Of a stretch of 64,000 nt of DNA, positions 16,655-28,150 are shown in pieces. The notes below the pieces were generated by a model. The model saw only the letters and a list, made by a program, of their open reading frames with translations. It made no database searches and had not been told where the DNA came from. This stretch comes from Cercis canadensis. Taxonomy: Eukaryota > Streptophyta > Magnoliopsida > Fabales > Fabaceae. How positions within the stretch are numbered: the stretch's first letter is position 1; every line of letters starts with the position of its first letter. The stretch spans positions 124,001 through 188,000 of the forward strand of contig QAOA01007198.1 of assembly GCA_003255065.1 (NCBI GenBank). Reading direction: 5' to 3'. The position numbers and the translations under genes are program-made.

Positions 16655-18951
16655 TCAGGTTTCAGAAGAAGCAAGGCCTAGTTGTCTGAGATGATGATGC
16701 ATATCTTGAGGGTGATCATCAAGTTTTGAGCGCTCAGGTTGCATCCACCGTCCATCTTTGCTCCTGATCATGCCCTTGTTCGCATCTTGCCTCCAATTTG
16801 GTGGCACCATGTAATGGTCTTTTAAGAAATCACAGCCCTTGTTCACCAGAGCAGGGTCCCTCCCACTTGCTAGCACAAATCTATGCCCTTTTCCATGGTA
16901 TCTGCATTACTAATTATTATTTACTTCACCACAAAACTCATTTATGGCTTTAGATTCCTTCTATTTTTTATTAGATAGTAGAAGGAATTGTCCTCTTCTT
17001 ATATTTGAATTGACCTGGAAATAAACTAGTATGAATGTTATGTAGAATTCCCACTTGCTCATATTTCTTGCAAGTTAATAATGTATTAACTCAATCTTAA
17101 CTATCACTTTTCAGAATTAGAGATAACTATCCCTTATTAAATTAAACATGTGTCACTTTCGATCGATAAATTGACCATCTCCCTCTACACGAGCAATTTG
17201 CAAATTGTACTAGAGATGATCTCATCTCACCCATACTGGCAATATAATTCATATGTGATATATACCACCAGACACCAACTATCATTATGATTTCTTTGTA
17301 TGAATAATTTTTGTAGAAGAGTATGTTGGTAGCTAATTTTTGCTATAATTTAAGATTTCAAACTTTTACTAATTCCTTTCGTACTCATACATACGACTTT
17401 CCACCGCCAATTCACCTAAATATAACAAACAAAATCCAGTATACTAGGGAGTCCTAAACTCAGTGTGTTATCTTCACTAATCCACACCAATTCATTTATA
17501 TGCAAATGTATCCCCTAAACTAGTTGAAATAATTAAGCCAAACAAGTAACTAATTGGCATTGCAATTGCAAACAAGTAAAATGTGATGTTGTATGGTTAA
17601 CAGTTAACACTAACCCGTCAAGCAAATGCAAGTGAGCCTCCAAGTTATGAGCACAAACAGGGTCAGCGGCTGGCTTCAGAAACGGCGAGTTCTTATGGTC
17701 CAACTCCAATTCTACCCCAACATGAGAATAACTCCAAGGCAAAGCCTCTGCCAACTTGAGCACCATGGGTGGCACCTGTTCATTGAAGAACAGCCCAGGT
17801 GTCTTAGGCACCATATCATGCACATTAACTACCCTCAACACCTTCACTCCCAGCCACTCCAATCTCTCCTTGAACCTCACATTCCCCACTCTCGGACTCG
17901 AAAACGAAAACACCGAAACAGGTACGGGTCGACTATCCTTCATCACATTCAACCCGGTTTCCACTATGTCATAAGCACTCAATATAGCCAATGCGCTCCC
18001 CAAGCTGTGACCCGTGATCGTAATGCTCAATTCCTCACCTGGGTACATCTCCAGCAACCGTTTCACCTCGCTCAAGATTTGCTCTCTCGCCGAGTATTTA
18101 CAGTACCGGCAATCCTCGTCCTTGTCTGTGTAGAGATCCAAGAACCCGGCTTCGGCCTTAACGGTCGGGTCCGGGCAGGGAATGTTGTGGGAAGAAATGG
18201 GTGTGAGAAAATCCATCAAGTCCGCGATCCATTCCAGCCGGGTCACTGTTCCCCGCCATGCAATGGTTATGTCTCTGCGGCCCAACCTTTTGCTGGTTTC
18301 GTCGTCGGAAACGGCAACGTATCCGGCCCAATTGGCGTTCTTGCTCCACATTTTAGGCCACCGCGATTTCTTGAAGAAGTTGGGGAGATTGATGTTGGCG
18401 GTGGCGAAAAGGTAGCGAGAGACGTCGTAGCCGTGGTGGGCCATATCTAGTGACTCGAAGAATTCGCGACGCGGGTATCGGCAGCTCCCGCAGTACTTGG
18501 AAAATGGGTCGAAATCGAACCCGTCGTAGCAAGCTTGAGCCATTTCGCCATAGCGAATCAATTCGGATCGTAAAAGCGGGTCCATCGGGTCAAGAAGGCC
18601 AACCCATTCGTTTTCGCCGTGGATTTCACTCCAAACATGAGCTATTTGACCCTCGGGTTCCTTGGGATGACGTGTTTCCATTTCTTCTTCTTCTTCATCA
18701 TCATCTACTGGTACTCGTTCTCTATCAAGCTCAGTGATAATTGACGACAAGGAAGAGTTGGTTTCAGACAAGACCTTGCATATAGTGGGTTTCCTTGCAT
18801 CTGAGCTTATAGATAATGATAAAGAGTTTTGATTTTGGGTCGTGAGAGATGAAGGTGCTATAAATTTTGTATGGGATGCGAAGGTCAAGGCAGCAAATTG
18901 ATCGTGGGGTTTAGAAACGGGAATGACCAAGTTTGAGAGTGAAGCGGCCAT
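16655..18951 (-). CDS. Phospholipase A1-Igamma type (DAD1-like class I lipase), chloroplastic
   Basis: DAD1-like PLA1-I enzymes release sn-1 acyl chains from plastid glycero- and galactolipids; some family members supply linolenate for jasmonate. Two exons, 17615-18951 and 16655-16901 (minus), join in phase to 527 residues. The start chosen is MAASLSNL, because a TATA-like element at 19033-19038 leaves about 50 nt of leader; an in-frame ATG at 18990 (13 residues longer) is possible. Residues 1 to about 75 are Ser/Thr-rich and fit a transit peptide. The lipase_3 domain carries AWRGT (oxyanion region, about 231-235) and the nucleophile elbow GHSLG with Ser316. The likely triad Asp is 379 (NVHDMVP); the His is probably 435 (AHNLEAH). 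Exon 2 contributes the conserved tail YHGKGHRFVLASGRDPALVN. Closest to Arabidopsis PLA1-Igamma1/2 from memory; substrate preference cannot be read from sequence. Confidence 0.92.
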
Positions 18952-19032
18952 TGCAGATATTGTGGCCAAAAGCTTCAATAAACTCTTCACTTAAAATGGC
19001 CTACTGGGAAAGGATGCCACTGGGAAGACGCG

Positions 19033-19038
19033 TATATA
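19033..19038 (-). promoter_or_regulatory. TATA-like box of the PLA1 gene
   Basis: On the minus strand TGTATATACG lies about 80 nt upstream of the MAASL start codon, which would put transcription start near 19003. Position is consistent with a plant TATA box; not proven. Confidence 0.4.
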
Positions 19039-19475
19039 CAGACAAAATAGGTGTCCATTGTTTTCATGTCCTTCTCAGCATTAACTGGGGGGTGCTATGC
19101 TACACCCCCTGTGACATGTCTGTTTTTGTTCAGCTTTTTACAGGTTTTATAACTTGGTTGACCGGCTGCGTGGGGGTTGGAATTTTGCTGTAATTATAAA
19201 ATTGATTATAAATTTTTAAAATTTACAAAGTTGGCCCAGCACAAGACTTGGAGATCTCACAAATTCGGTCCGGTAACTATTCCCGGCGTCCGTTCGTACA
19301 ATCTCCGGTCAGCATGGAAAAATTCCAGAATCTTCTACCTGAAATGGACATCTCATTAGGAATTTCTTTATCTAAACAGCCATGTGAATTCAAATTTCAG
19401 GAAAAACCAATATTGACAGTTCACAAAACGAAATTTCGAACTGAATTAAAATAAAGTGAAGATTTGGCAGCCTAC

Positions 19476-19671
19476 CAGTTTTGTCGTCGCAGTATACAGC
19501 GAGCAGCGTGATGTAGTCGCTGGAGTGAACGATATGCGTGAGTACCCAGGCTAATGCAGCCTTGGAGATCAGCCTCTCCCCCTTCACGGCCACCAGAACT
19601 TTATTCGACACCGTCAAAACGGTAGCGCCATGTCGCGCACTCCTGGAACCCACACTTTTGTCCCTGAACAT
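19476..19671 (-). pseudogene. Orphan first exon of a USP-domain/inactive protein-kinase-like gene
   Basis: The minus-strand frame starts MFRDKSVGS and runs through KVLVAVKGERLISKAALAW and LTHIVHSSDYITLLAVY to a good donor, G|GTAGGC. This matches the N-terminal universal-stress-like region of the plant 'inactive protein kinase SELMODRAFT_444075-like' family, where a VAVKA..ISK.ALAWALTHVV..GDCITLLAV block precedes a long middle region and a kinase-like domain. None of the downstream exons follow: the next minus-strand sequence is the PLA1 promoter, only about 500 bp away. I therefore read it as a truncated duplicate with start codon and reading frame intact. Family assignment is from recalled motifs. 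Confidence 0.65.
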
Positions 19672-20362
19672 TGTGTCTTCAGGTTCCGATCACCGTTGTA
19701 ATCGCCGACTGAAAAGTGTGCAAAGTGTGAAAGTGAGAGGGCGGAAGATAGATGAAGGTTTTGGTCTCTCACGAATGCACTGCGTGTGCCTGCAGCAATG
19801 AACTCAATTCCATAAAATTAAAAATTCTGCTATTTAAATTTATATAATTATTTTTCATTGTACTATATTAGTATCAAATAAAAAAAAAAAAATCTACAAT
19901 ATCTAAGAGAGTATGGGCATAGCTTCAATAATTTTTTTCATAATGTAAAATTGAAATTTTAATTAGCTACTATCCTTTAACTTACAAAATATCTCATGTC
20001 TAAAGATAATGTATGAGAATCATTTTATTCTAAAAATTATTTTTATATTCTAATTGTCAAGTTAAGTAATAATTAAAACCTAAATTAATATGACACTACA
20101 CTAACAAAGTGACATAATGTAGTGTTATATAATTTCATATCATTTGAAATTAATTATTGTCAAATTAAAAAAAGAAAGTCACCACCCAAAACCAAAATCT
20201 TCTCCTTTCTCCTTCGTATTTTATGTCTCAAAGGCTTAACGTTTCATACTCTTATGACCTCAGATTCTTACTGCTCTTAACACCACGTTCCCATTCTCTA
20301 TTCTTTGAATACAACACTCAAATTTAAAATATTTTCTTAATTGACAAATTCATAATCATTCA
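19672..20362. other. Intergenic DNA between two gene relics
   Basis: AT-rich sequence with a poly-A tract near 19880. 20180-20360 resembles a 5' leader immediately before the carrier relic, but I see no other coding signal. Confidence 0.4.
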
Positions 20363-20640
20363 ATGGCTGTCAAAGGATTTGTTAAAGGTGGGATTGCCTC
20401 CATTGTGGCTGGCTGCAGCACACACCCACTGGATTTATCAAGGTCCAAATGCAACTTTAGGGTGAGAAATTCCCAATGAACCCTCAACTAGTTCACAATA
20501 TGCATCCAGCTTTTGCCTTCCATTCTCACTGGTGGCTCCTACCACACTTGCAATTCCAACTCCACCTCAAGCTCGTGCTAGAACCATCTCAGTTGGGTTA
20601 AAAATTGTCCAATCTGAAGGTGTCGGTGTACTTTTATTTA
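20363..20640 (+). pseudogene. Broken 5' fragment of a mitochondrial dicarboxylate carrier gene (DIC/PUMP4-6 type)
   Basis: The intact start reads MAVKGFVKGGIASIVAGC then STHPLDL, the N terminus of plant mitochondrial dicarboxylate carriers, including the first PX[DE]XX[KR] signature region (HPLDL-IK). A one-base loss just after DL shifts frame, so the expected IKVQMQL lies in another frame and meets an in-frame TAG. Downstream, PAFAFHS, then after a further shift PTTLAIPTPPQARARTISVG and LKIVQSEGVGVL, still follow the family order. Similarity stops near 20640, after about a third of the roughly 300-residue protein; the second and third carrier repeats are missing. This is a truncated, frameshifted duplicate of a host gene. 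In Arabidopsis these genes are intronless, so either a DNA copy or a retrocopy could explain it. Confidence 0.8.
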
Positions 20641-23600
20641 AATTAATGCTTGTAATTTTTTGATAAATGATATATTGATAATGGTAAAAAGAGAATACCA
20701 CATTTACATGCAAAAATGTCTCCAAAATTATTTGGATTGCCAAAACTAGAAAGCTTAGTTTTTTCCATGTCAAAAGGAGTTATTACACAATTATTCTCAC
20801 TTTAGACAATGAAATAGGTAATGTATAGTTCAATAATTAATTTAATATGTATCATTCACCACTAGAGAGATCATTGCTAATCATTTGAAAATCATACACA
20901 AAAAATTTCAGCCTGAAATTATGAGAGTACAATATCATTTTAATGGTGTAAATTTTTGAAAAGTTGAAAAAAATAATTTTGGACATCCAAAAATTCTCAA
21001 AAAGATTTAGAAGGTAGAATAGGAATAGTGAAGAAGAATTGGACAAGTTTCAATAAAAAAAAAAAAAAAAAATCTCATCGTGTAGGCTTCACATGCACTC
21101 TCATGACACACGAGTGGACTTTACTTGAAAATACTATTTGTCATCTTCTACCTCTATTTGGGTTTGCAATTGGGTCACCCGACACGGTTGTGGAATTGGT
21201 TATGTCTAGAACTAGTTATTCAACATTTTTAACATCTTTCAACACTCACACCATTAAACTCAAAATTTGATGATCTATGAAACTCACATGAATATTTTAT
21301 CAAAAAGTCATAGAACTTTGAAATTCAAAGCTAAGATTTATCCCATTTTTATGTAAAAATTCATCATTCAAATCCTATTTACAAATATGAAGAGTAAGGA
21401 AGAGAGTGAAATTTACTCTCTTCAATTTTTTGACTTATTTTTTACACTATTATTATTCACTCATCTTAATCTATCTATTAATGTATATTTTTAAATTTAT
21501 CATGCTTAAATTTTATTTTAAATTATTAATCTTTACGTATAAATTTGAATATCATTATTTTAAAAAATTTCATAAATTTGTTTGTAAAAAATATATAAAT
21601 GGAGAAGAATATCATATATATACTCTCAACCTTAACATAATTTAATTACTAAAAAAAAAAGCTTTAACATAAATTGTTATTTTAAGTGGAGTGCTAACAT
21701 AATTTTAGTTAAATTAATAGGTAACATTAATATTGACACACAAATTGAAAAATGACCAATTAAACAGGTAATCAAAAATAAATATTCACCACTAAATTTA
21801 GCACATAACACAAGAAACGGTGATAATTGTGTCACTTAGAATGAAGTTATATAACCCTATTTTTTAACTAGGGTAAATTAAAGGCCCCACATGCTACACC
21901 CCCCTAACTATATACATAGTCTATGATATCTTTCACGTGGGCCATTTTCGATCCAAGAAACAGCAAAGAAAATGACTAAGTTTCGAGAAAGTTCTCGGTC
22001 TATACGCTGAATTTGACCATCGAGTTGGTCATTTGCTTGCTCTGTTTGTTTAATAGAAATAACTTTTAAAAAAATATTTAATTTTTATACTAATTTTTTT
22101 AAAAAAAAATATTTCTATCAAAATAAATTGAGTCTATATGAAATTCATTCTAATTTTTTAATTATAATTATTTTTCTTCCATGTGCATGTAGTTGGAGAC
22201 CAAAGAAAAAAAAAAGGGAGTGGCTTCATAATTAGCTGGACTTGTTTGTAATCGAATCAAATGGATGATCTAGGAGATCAATTAATTAAGGAGTGCTTTG
22301 TGGTGAACTTGCTCATATTATATTATATATACTTATAGTGATATAAATAATAGTGATCAAAATGTTCTTAATTTGCACATGTATATATAATCTCACAATT
22401 TTCCAAGCTAGTGAGAATAACATAATATGATAACGTTGGGATTGCTCTCTGTCTTGATATCTTAGGAGCATTATCTAAGCATGCCTTGAAATGCGTACTT
22501 TAGAGAAGCAACATCGGAATATCTTTTATTTTACTAACTTGAGATAGGATTTCATATAAATCAAAATACTGGCGTAAATCTCAAGAAAAAGCATATTGCA
22601 ATTTATTTAATCAAAATACCGGAAGGTCATTTCTCTGTTCTTTACCACAATGGATATAAACAAGGGGAAAACACATTGATAAGGGAAACTGATAAAAATA
22701 AGGAACATCAAGTAAACAACATAATATTAGTTTGCTTTGAATAATAATTGACGTGTTTGGTAGTAGTGAAAATTAAAGAAAATGAGGGGAAAAGACTAAA
22801 AATTCATACTCAATTTTCACTCATACCAAACACATAAAGTTGTCCATGTGCAGAACACTCACTTCACCGACTGAGCATTGTTCTCGTGACGTGAATATAT
22901 AACGGCCTATTAAATCCAGAACACAAAATAGACTAATCCCAAATAAAAATCATTATTGGAGGACATGATAATCAGTTGTGTATTTTTTAGTTTGAAGAGA
23001 TGGCTACTTTTCTCTACACGGATTAAAAAATGATCACAAATATGCACCCTGATGACGATTTGATTCGTCTGGAATGAAGATTCACATAAAACTACCAGGA
23101 ATTTTATAAATTACAAATAACTTAAAAATTCATTTAGTTATATAATTTTCTTAATAAATACATAAATCATAAGGGTATATTATTATCCTTTATGAAATAT
23201 ATAATATAAATCTCTATGATCTTAAATTACAAATTACCTCTTGGTTTTATTGCAATTACTAAATCAACTAATTTGATGGTCAATCAAATAAAAGTATAAA
23301 GAATTGAGAGGAATAAAATAATTAATAAATAAGTTCTTAAATTAAATCAAAAAAAAAATCACAATTCATCATAGCTAGGCTACATCGTAGCCCTAGAAGG
23401 TGAATTTAGTTTATAACTATAAATAAGAACATGATTACACATGATTTAGACATGAGTTAAAGAGAAAAAGATGAGAAAAACTGTTAGAAATTGAGAATCA
23501 ATGATGAAATCTACTTATTGGAACTTGATATTCCTTCTCTTCTTGCCTCTTGTATAAAAACATATGGAACCCTAATTTAATCTCTAAAAGTCATATTTAT

Positions 23601-24993
23601 AAGTCCTAGGAAGTTTAAAAGAAAAAGTAATTAAAATAAAATAGAAATCCTAATGAAAATATGAAATTTGGAAATCAAATCCCGAGTTTGTTCTTAGGAG
23701 ACTGCAGCCTCCAAATTGGGTGCTGCGGGGCATATATTTTTGTCTCACATGCTGATTTCTTTCTCCCTCTATACTGTGGCGCCATAGGTTTTTTCCCTTA
23801 GTGATTCTTTCTCTTTTTCGGGTGTTGCGGTGCTAGGACTGGGGGCTACAACGTCCAAGTTGCTGCTGCCTCCACCAATTTTTTCCAGAAATCTTCTCTT
23901 TTTGACATTGAAAAATACAAAAATAACTTTCAAAGACTTCTAAAATGAAAACTTATAAAAGAAATATTAATTTATCAAAATCAAATATAAAATACCCTAA
24001 AACAATTAAAGATTAAATTATGTTAATACAAGATAGGCGGTATAAAACCGACTTATCAACATGTCAGCACTGTTTCCTCTCATCACTATAAGAGACCTGC
24101 AAAGGTTAGGTAATCACATGGTGTCACTTCTTGCTTAAAAACATAACTATTACAGATCAGCTCATACTCTTCTGTTAAGATATGCAATTCCACATAGCGA
24201 GAAAAACAAAATGAGGAAATGTTTGATTCTAGTGATAATTACAATACTAAAAGAAAAAAGACAAGGGTATCACATGACATATTTGCTAAAATCAGAAACC
24301 TGTGTCATCACTTTTTCCAAACATGCCAATCCTTATCAGCTTACTTGGATGCAGCCCTTAATAGGAAGTTGGGACCAAATGCTCAGCAGAACTCACATGG
24401 GCTGAAGCCATTAGAAAAACGATGATAAGGTCATACATAATATTCCCTAAGGACATCGATCTCGGAAACTTTAAGGCATTTAATGTTTAACCAACTCCAA
24501 AATTCCTAGAAAATGAGGGTACTGTACTAATTAAGTAGCTTCTGCTACAAAGTCATAGTTATCCCACTTGGAACACATCATTTATCATATAAACATGGTA
24601 AAACTAGCTTTCCAGGGTCAGATTTAAGACTTTAACGCATAGATAAAAATATTATGCAATATAAGGAAAATTTAAGTTCTACTACTTTAACTCTAGCAAC
24701 TGATATTTCTAGAACAGAGAAAGCTTTGCGTTGTCACTCCCCTACATAGCTGTGATGTAAGTTTCTATGTTATTCAAGAAAAAAGGAGAGGTGCCATCTA
24801 ACCAAATGATATTATACCAATATATGGTTGCATCCTCTAGAAAGCTTTCCTTTTACACTATTCACTTACATGCTATCCTTTTAATGTTGAATGTACTTCT
24901 TCCTTCGCATCCAGCATTGTGACTAGAATCTTATTAAGTAATAAATGGAAGAAACTAGGACTGCAAAGAGTATTTGAGTTCTTTAATAGATAC
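20641..24993. other. Long gene-poor AT-rich intergenic region
   Basis: No complete gene is visible. Poly-A runs occur near 21056-21072, 21650 and 22204. A small inverted-repeat structure lies at 22753-22833. The section 23100-24060 looks like decayed repeat DNA without paired ends. Short frames at 24211-24425 have coding-like composition in one frame but no recognisable family. Confidence 0.45.
22753..22833. repeat. Short fold-back element
   Basis: GTGTTTGGTA followed by GTGAAAATT is repeated in inverted orientation 80 bp away (AATTTTCACTCATACCAAACAC), giving imperfect arms of about 22 bp around an AT-rich loop. It could be a very small MITE or its relic. No clear target duplication was seen. 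Confidence 0.5.
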
Positions 24994-25359
24994 CCCTGCT
25001 TCAATGAGAGCATGAGTGGCCCCTTGTAGTTTCCATCATTATCGCTAACAAGGGTACATCCAAAAGCCATAGTTGATTCAGATAGAAGAAGAGTAGACAC
25101 AGGTTGGATGGCTGAGAATATTCCCCCTGAAAAACACAAATTGAATCTTTATTTCATTGTCCATAACAAATTAATAAAATGCCTATTTGAATAACACAGG
25201 ATAGATAATAAGAGGAGTAAGCAGGGAAGGACGCAAAATTTACCTCTTCAAAAAAGTTGATCATACAACCATTTGGTATTTTGTACTCTGGAATTAGATG
25301 CCACTGAATAAGGTGGTCAATGACACCTTGGAGAAGAGCTGGAATTGGCTCTATATTGC
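24994..25359 (-). pseudogene. Fragment of an ALKBH9/10-type RNA demethylase gene
   Basis: Two exon-like blocks with good splice signals remain on the minus strand. Block A (25244-25359) encodes NIEPIPALLQGVIDHLIQW then HLIPEYKIPNGCMINFFEE. Block B (24994-25126) begins GEYSQP and continues, in another frame, as QPVSTLLLSESTMAFG and SDNDGNYKGPLMLSLKQG. These are consecutive pieces of the 2OG/Fe(II) dioxygenase domain of plant ALKBH10B-like m6A demethylases. Between GEYSQP and QPVSTL the conserved PPH.D segment, which carries the first two iron ligands, is deleted; this also shifts the frame. The following exon (NSADMARHVMCPSP region) and both protein ends are absent nearby. A non-functional duplicate of a host gene; I infer loss of catalytic function from the missing ligands. 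Confidence 0.78.
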
Positions 25360-26820
25360 CTGTAAATGAAAATGAAAAAAGAAAATCACAAGTATAGATT
25401 AGCCATATAATTAGACTCATCATATAATATCTGGGTTTAGAAAAACCAAATCACAGTTTGTTGTGGTAAAGAAAACAATATTTCACATCGTACTTGACTA
25501 ATAGTACATATATTACTCAAATCTTTGCATCTTGACATAGACTACAAAGTTGACAATCAAATAAATTTATGGTTGCCTGTGTTAACAAAGTGATAGCTAA
25601 AGCAGTGAATTAATTGCTTTCAAAAATTTTCGTGGAAGACAGACTTTTTCTTTTCTTTTTTTAACAGATGATAGAGATCATTGTTCATGATAGAAGCATA
25701 TAGAGTAGAAGAATCACTAACTTGAGTTGACAAATATAAAAGTAATTAAGGATGTTGATATTAGTGATTAAAGACAAGAATAAGTTATATATGCTAGAGT
25801 AATCTTAGTTATACACTAATTATACTCACATAATTTTATATTCTGTACACTTAACAACACTTTAATGTAGTTGAACCTACTTAAAATGTTTTTGTAGGGA
25901 TGTGCATATTACTATATTAACTTAAAATAAATTTTTTTTATTGTGAGTATGGTTATCCAAAGTCAGTGTACTTGCTCTTTGTCATCTCTTATTTTGTTTG
26001 TTTATCTTCTCTCTCTTCATGAGTCTTTTATTTTTTCTACTTTAACTATCTATGCGTTACACGGATTTACAACTAGTATATATATATATAAACTCAGAAT
26101 TACATAAACAACATGAAGACAAACAAAAGAAGAACACTTTTTTTTGTTTTTTGCTGAACTCTTAGAAGACTTTTTAAAGCCCATGAAATATTGTTACCGT
26201 TGCATCAACCATCTTGGGAGAAGTTATACGTATGGGCCGATTATCTCGGGTACTGTTGCCTAGCGGGCTTGAGCCCTGAGCCCCTTGGGGAGTTTCCTAG
26301 AACCATTGTTTACGAAGAATATTTATTTATACTGAATATCAATGTGTATTTAATTTTAATAATAGCATCAAATGAAGTTTTTTTTTGTTTGATATTTGTT
26401 ATTTCCATTTTAACACACTTTTTTCCCGTATTGATCTTTGAAATATTGTGTATTAAGGAAAGATAACCTTTTTTTTTTTTCGAAAGAAAATATTAAGTTT
26501 TTTATTTGAGGTAAAAACATTAATTGCATTATACAGTCAAAATATTAGGTGAGTGCTAAGCTAAAGAGTGGTGTAGTGATACTCTATCATTCACTCAGGT
26601 GGGTTATGGTGTCATGTGATTTTGGTATTGTTGTGAATATCTAAAAAAAATGAGTCATATAGTATGTGTCAAAACATCAAGTTATTTATAAAAAGTAAGA
26701 ACATCACGATATAAAAAAAAAAAGTGTTAAAATTCTAAAAAACAAAAAATTGATAAGTTTATATATATATATTGTGTCATTATTGCATTTTTAAAGAATT
26801 ATATGTTTGTCACATAGTAG
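25360..26820. other. Intergenic DNA, no gene seen
   Basis: AT-rich, with a short TA microsatellite near 26078. A GC-richer island at about 26190-26330 stands out in base composition and has an open frame (26191-26466) but no family I recognise. Confidence 0.4.
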
Positions 26821-27558
26821 TTAGGAAGCACGGACATGACAATTTGCTACAATGTCTGACACTTTGTGAACACGGACATAGCCACGACATGTGTCTGACA
26901 CTCGTATGGATGTGTCCAAATAACAAAATAATTTTTTTTTGGCTTTGACACACGGTTGACACAACTTGGATATGACTTGCCATTTTTTCCTTCTTNTTTT
27001 GAAAAAAAAAAGCGTTTTTCTTTTGTTGTCATGAATAGGCTAACTTCTCATTTGATGATTATGAGATAAAAAAATGTTACTAACCTCTTACTTGATGAAT
27101 CATAAATGGAGGCCATGATTTTTATTGATGATAGATATAATAATTATTATGAAGAGGCTATTGAGACTAATCAATAAGATTAGTAAACTTTAATATTTTT
27201 CTTCTATGCAGTAAATATGTTAAGGAAGGGATATATTAAAATGAATAGGTGATATCCCTTGACTATTTTTTTTTGTTGTGAATGGATTAATTATAATAAT
27301 TTTATAATATCCCTTATAATTGTATTTATTTTGAAAGGGATATTAATATTTCATACAAGTGAGGTTTATGTCTATTTTTGTTGTGAGATAATATGATGTA
27401 AATGTTTAATCTTTTGATAAAATATAAATTTACTTAGAATTATATTTGTGTTGTTTGATTATATATATATATATATATATGTTGTGTTATATCTTACATT
27501 TTTTAGAATTTTTTGTGTCCTATGTCTCGTGTCGTGTCCTATGTTCGTGATTCTTAAT
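26821..27558. mobile_element. TIR element with GAAGCACGGACATG-type ends
   Basis: The left end TTAGGAAGCACGGACATGAC matches the reverse complement of the right end, TTAAGAATCACGAACATAGG. The interior near both ends is rich in GTGTC/GACAC words. The direct repeat ATAGTAG flanks it (26814-26820 and 27559-27565). No transposase frame is present. This is a non-autonomous class II-like element; the superfamily is not certain. It contains an 'n' at 26996 and a TA microsatellite at about 27463. Confidence 0.6.
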
Positions 27559-28100
27559 ATAGTAGAGACTTAATTTTTTAAAATATTTGTAACGACATCA
27601 AAATTATTAAATGAATCCCAATAAAACTACTCAAGTAAGGGTGGAGTATTGCTACTTCGCCTTTTAGGGGTAATGTAGCTTACCAAAAACTAAAATATTA
27701 TGAAAAAAAAAAGAATTGGTTATGAATTATTTTTGAAAAGGTTGAATATGACCACAATGCTTAAAGGGCGTAAATACTTTCTAATTGATTGTGGATAATT
27801 ATTTTAAAGGCTTAAATACAGTTTTGGTATTTCTATTTTACTTGAATGAACGATTTAGCCTCCATTTTGAAAAACTACAAAATAGTTCCTACTGTTTAGC
27901 ATGACATTACACTTTTGGTCTAAGACACTAACACTGTCCAAAATTTAACTATGGGTCTGATGTGACATAGACATGACAACTATCAATATGCCATATGTCT
28001 TTCCAATGTCTATGTCACGTCAGCCTCATCGTTAACTTTTGGACGGAGTTAGTGCCCTGGACTAAAAGTGCAACTTAAGGGTAAGCAGTAGGAACTATTA
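27299..28100 (+). repeat. Copy 1 of a duplicated block of about 800 bp
   Basis: This block recurs at 28151-28944, offset about 852 bp, with a few percent difference including a small indel near 27750. Both copies include the right end of the TIR element and the left part of the Mutator-like MITE. Copy 1 stops just before an 'n' at 28148, and the 45 bases preceding that 'n' instead resemble 26686-26733. Likely an unmerged contig overlap or a local rearrangement. Confidence 0.8.
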
Positions 28101-28150
28101 TAAAAAGCAAGAACATCACGATATAAAAAAAAAAAGTGTCAAAATTCNTG

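Noticed and set aside
17626-18450. 274-codon open frame on the plus strand
   Set aside because: It lies antisense to the PLA1 exon, whose minus-strand product is clearly a lipase; the plus-strand translation has no family features and is a by-product of its GC-rich codons.
19080-21905. Possible TIR pair built from GGGGGGTG...CACCCC near 19087 and CACCCCCCC near 21900
   Set aside because: Only about eight bases agree in the correct orientation and no matching target duplication flanks them.
23100-24060. Possible LTR-like or other decayed repeat
   Set aside because: No second copy, no primer-binding site or polypurine tract, and no TG...CA ends with a target duplication were visible.
24211-24425. 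Short plus-strand frames with coding-like composition
   Set aside because: No family recognised, no splice context, and both frames are equally open.
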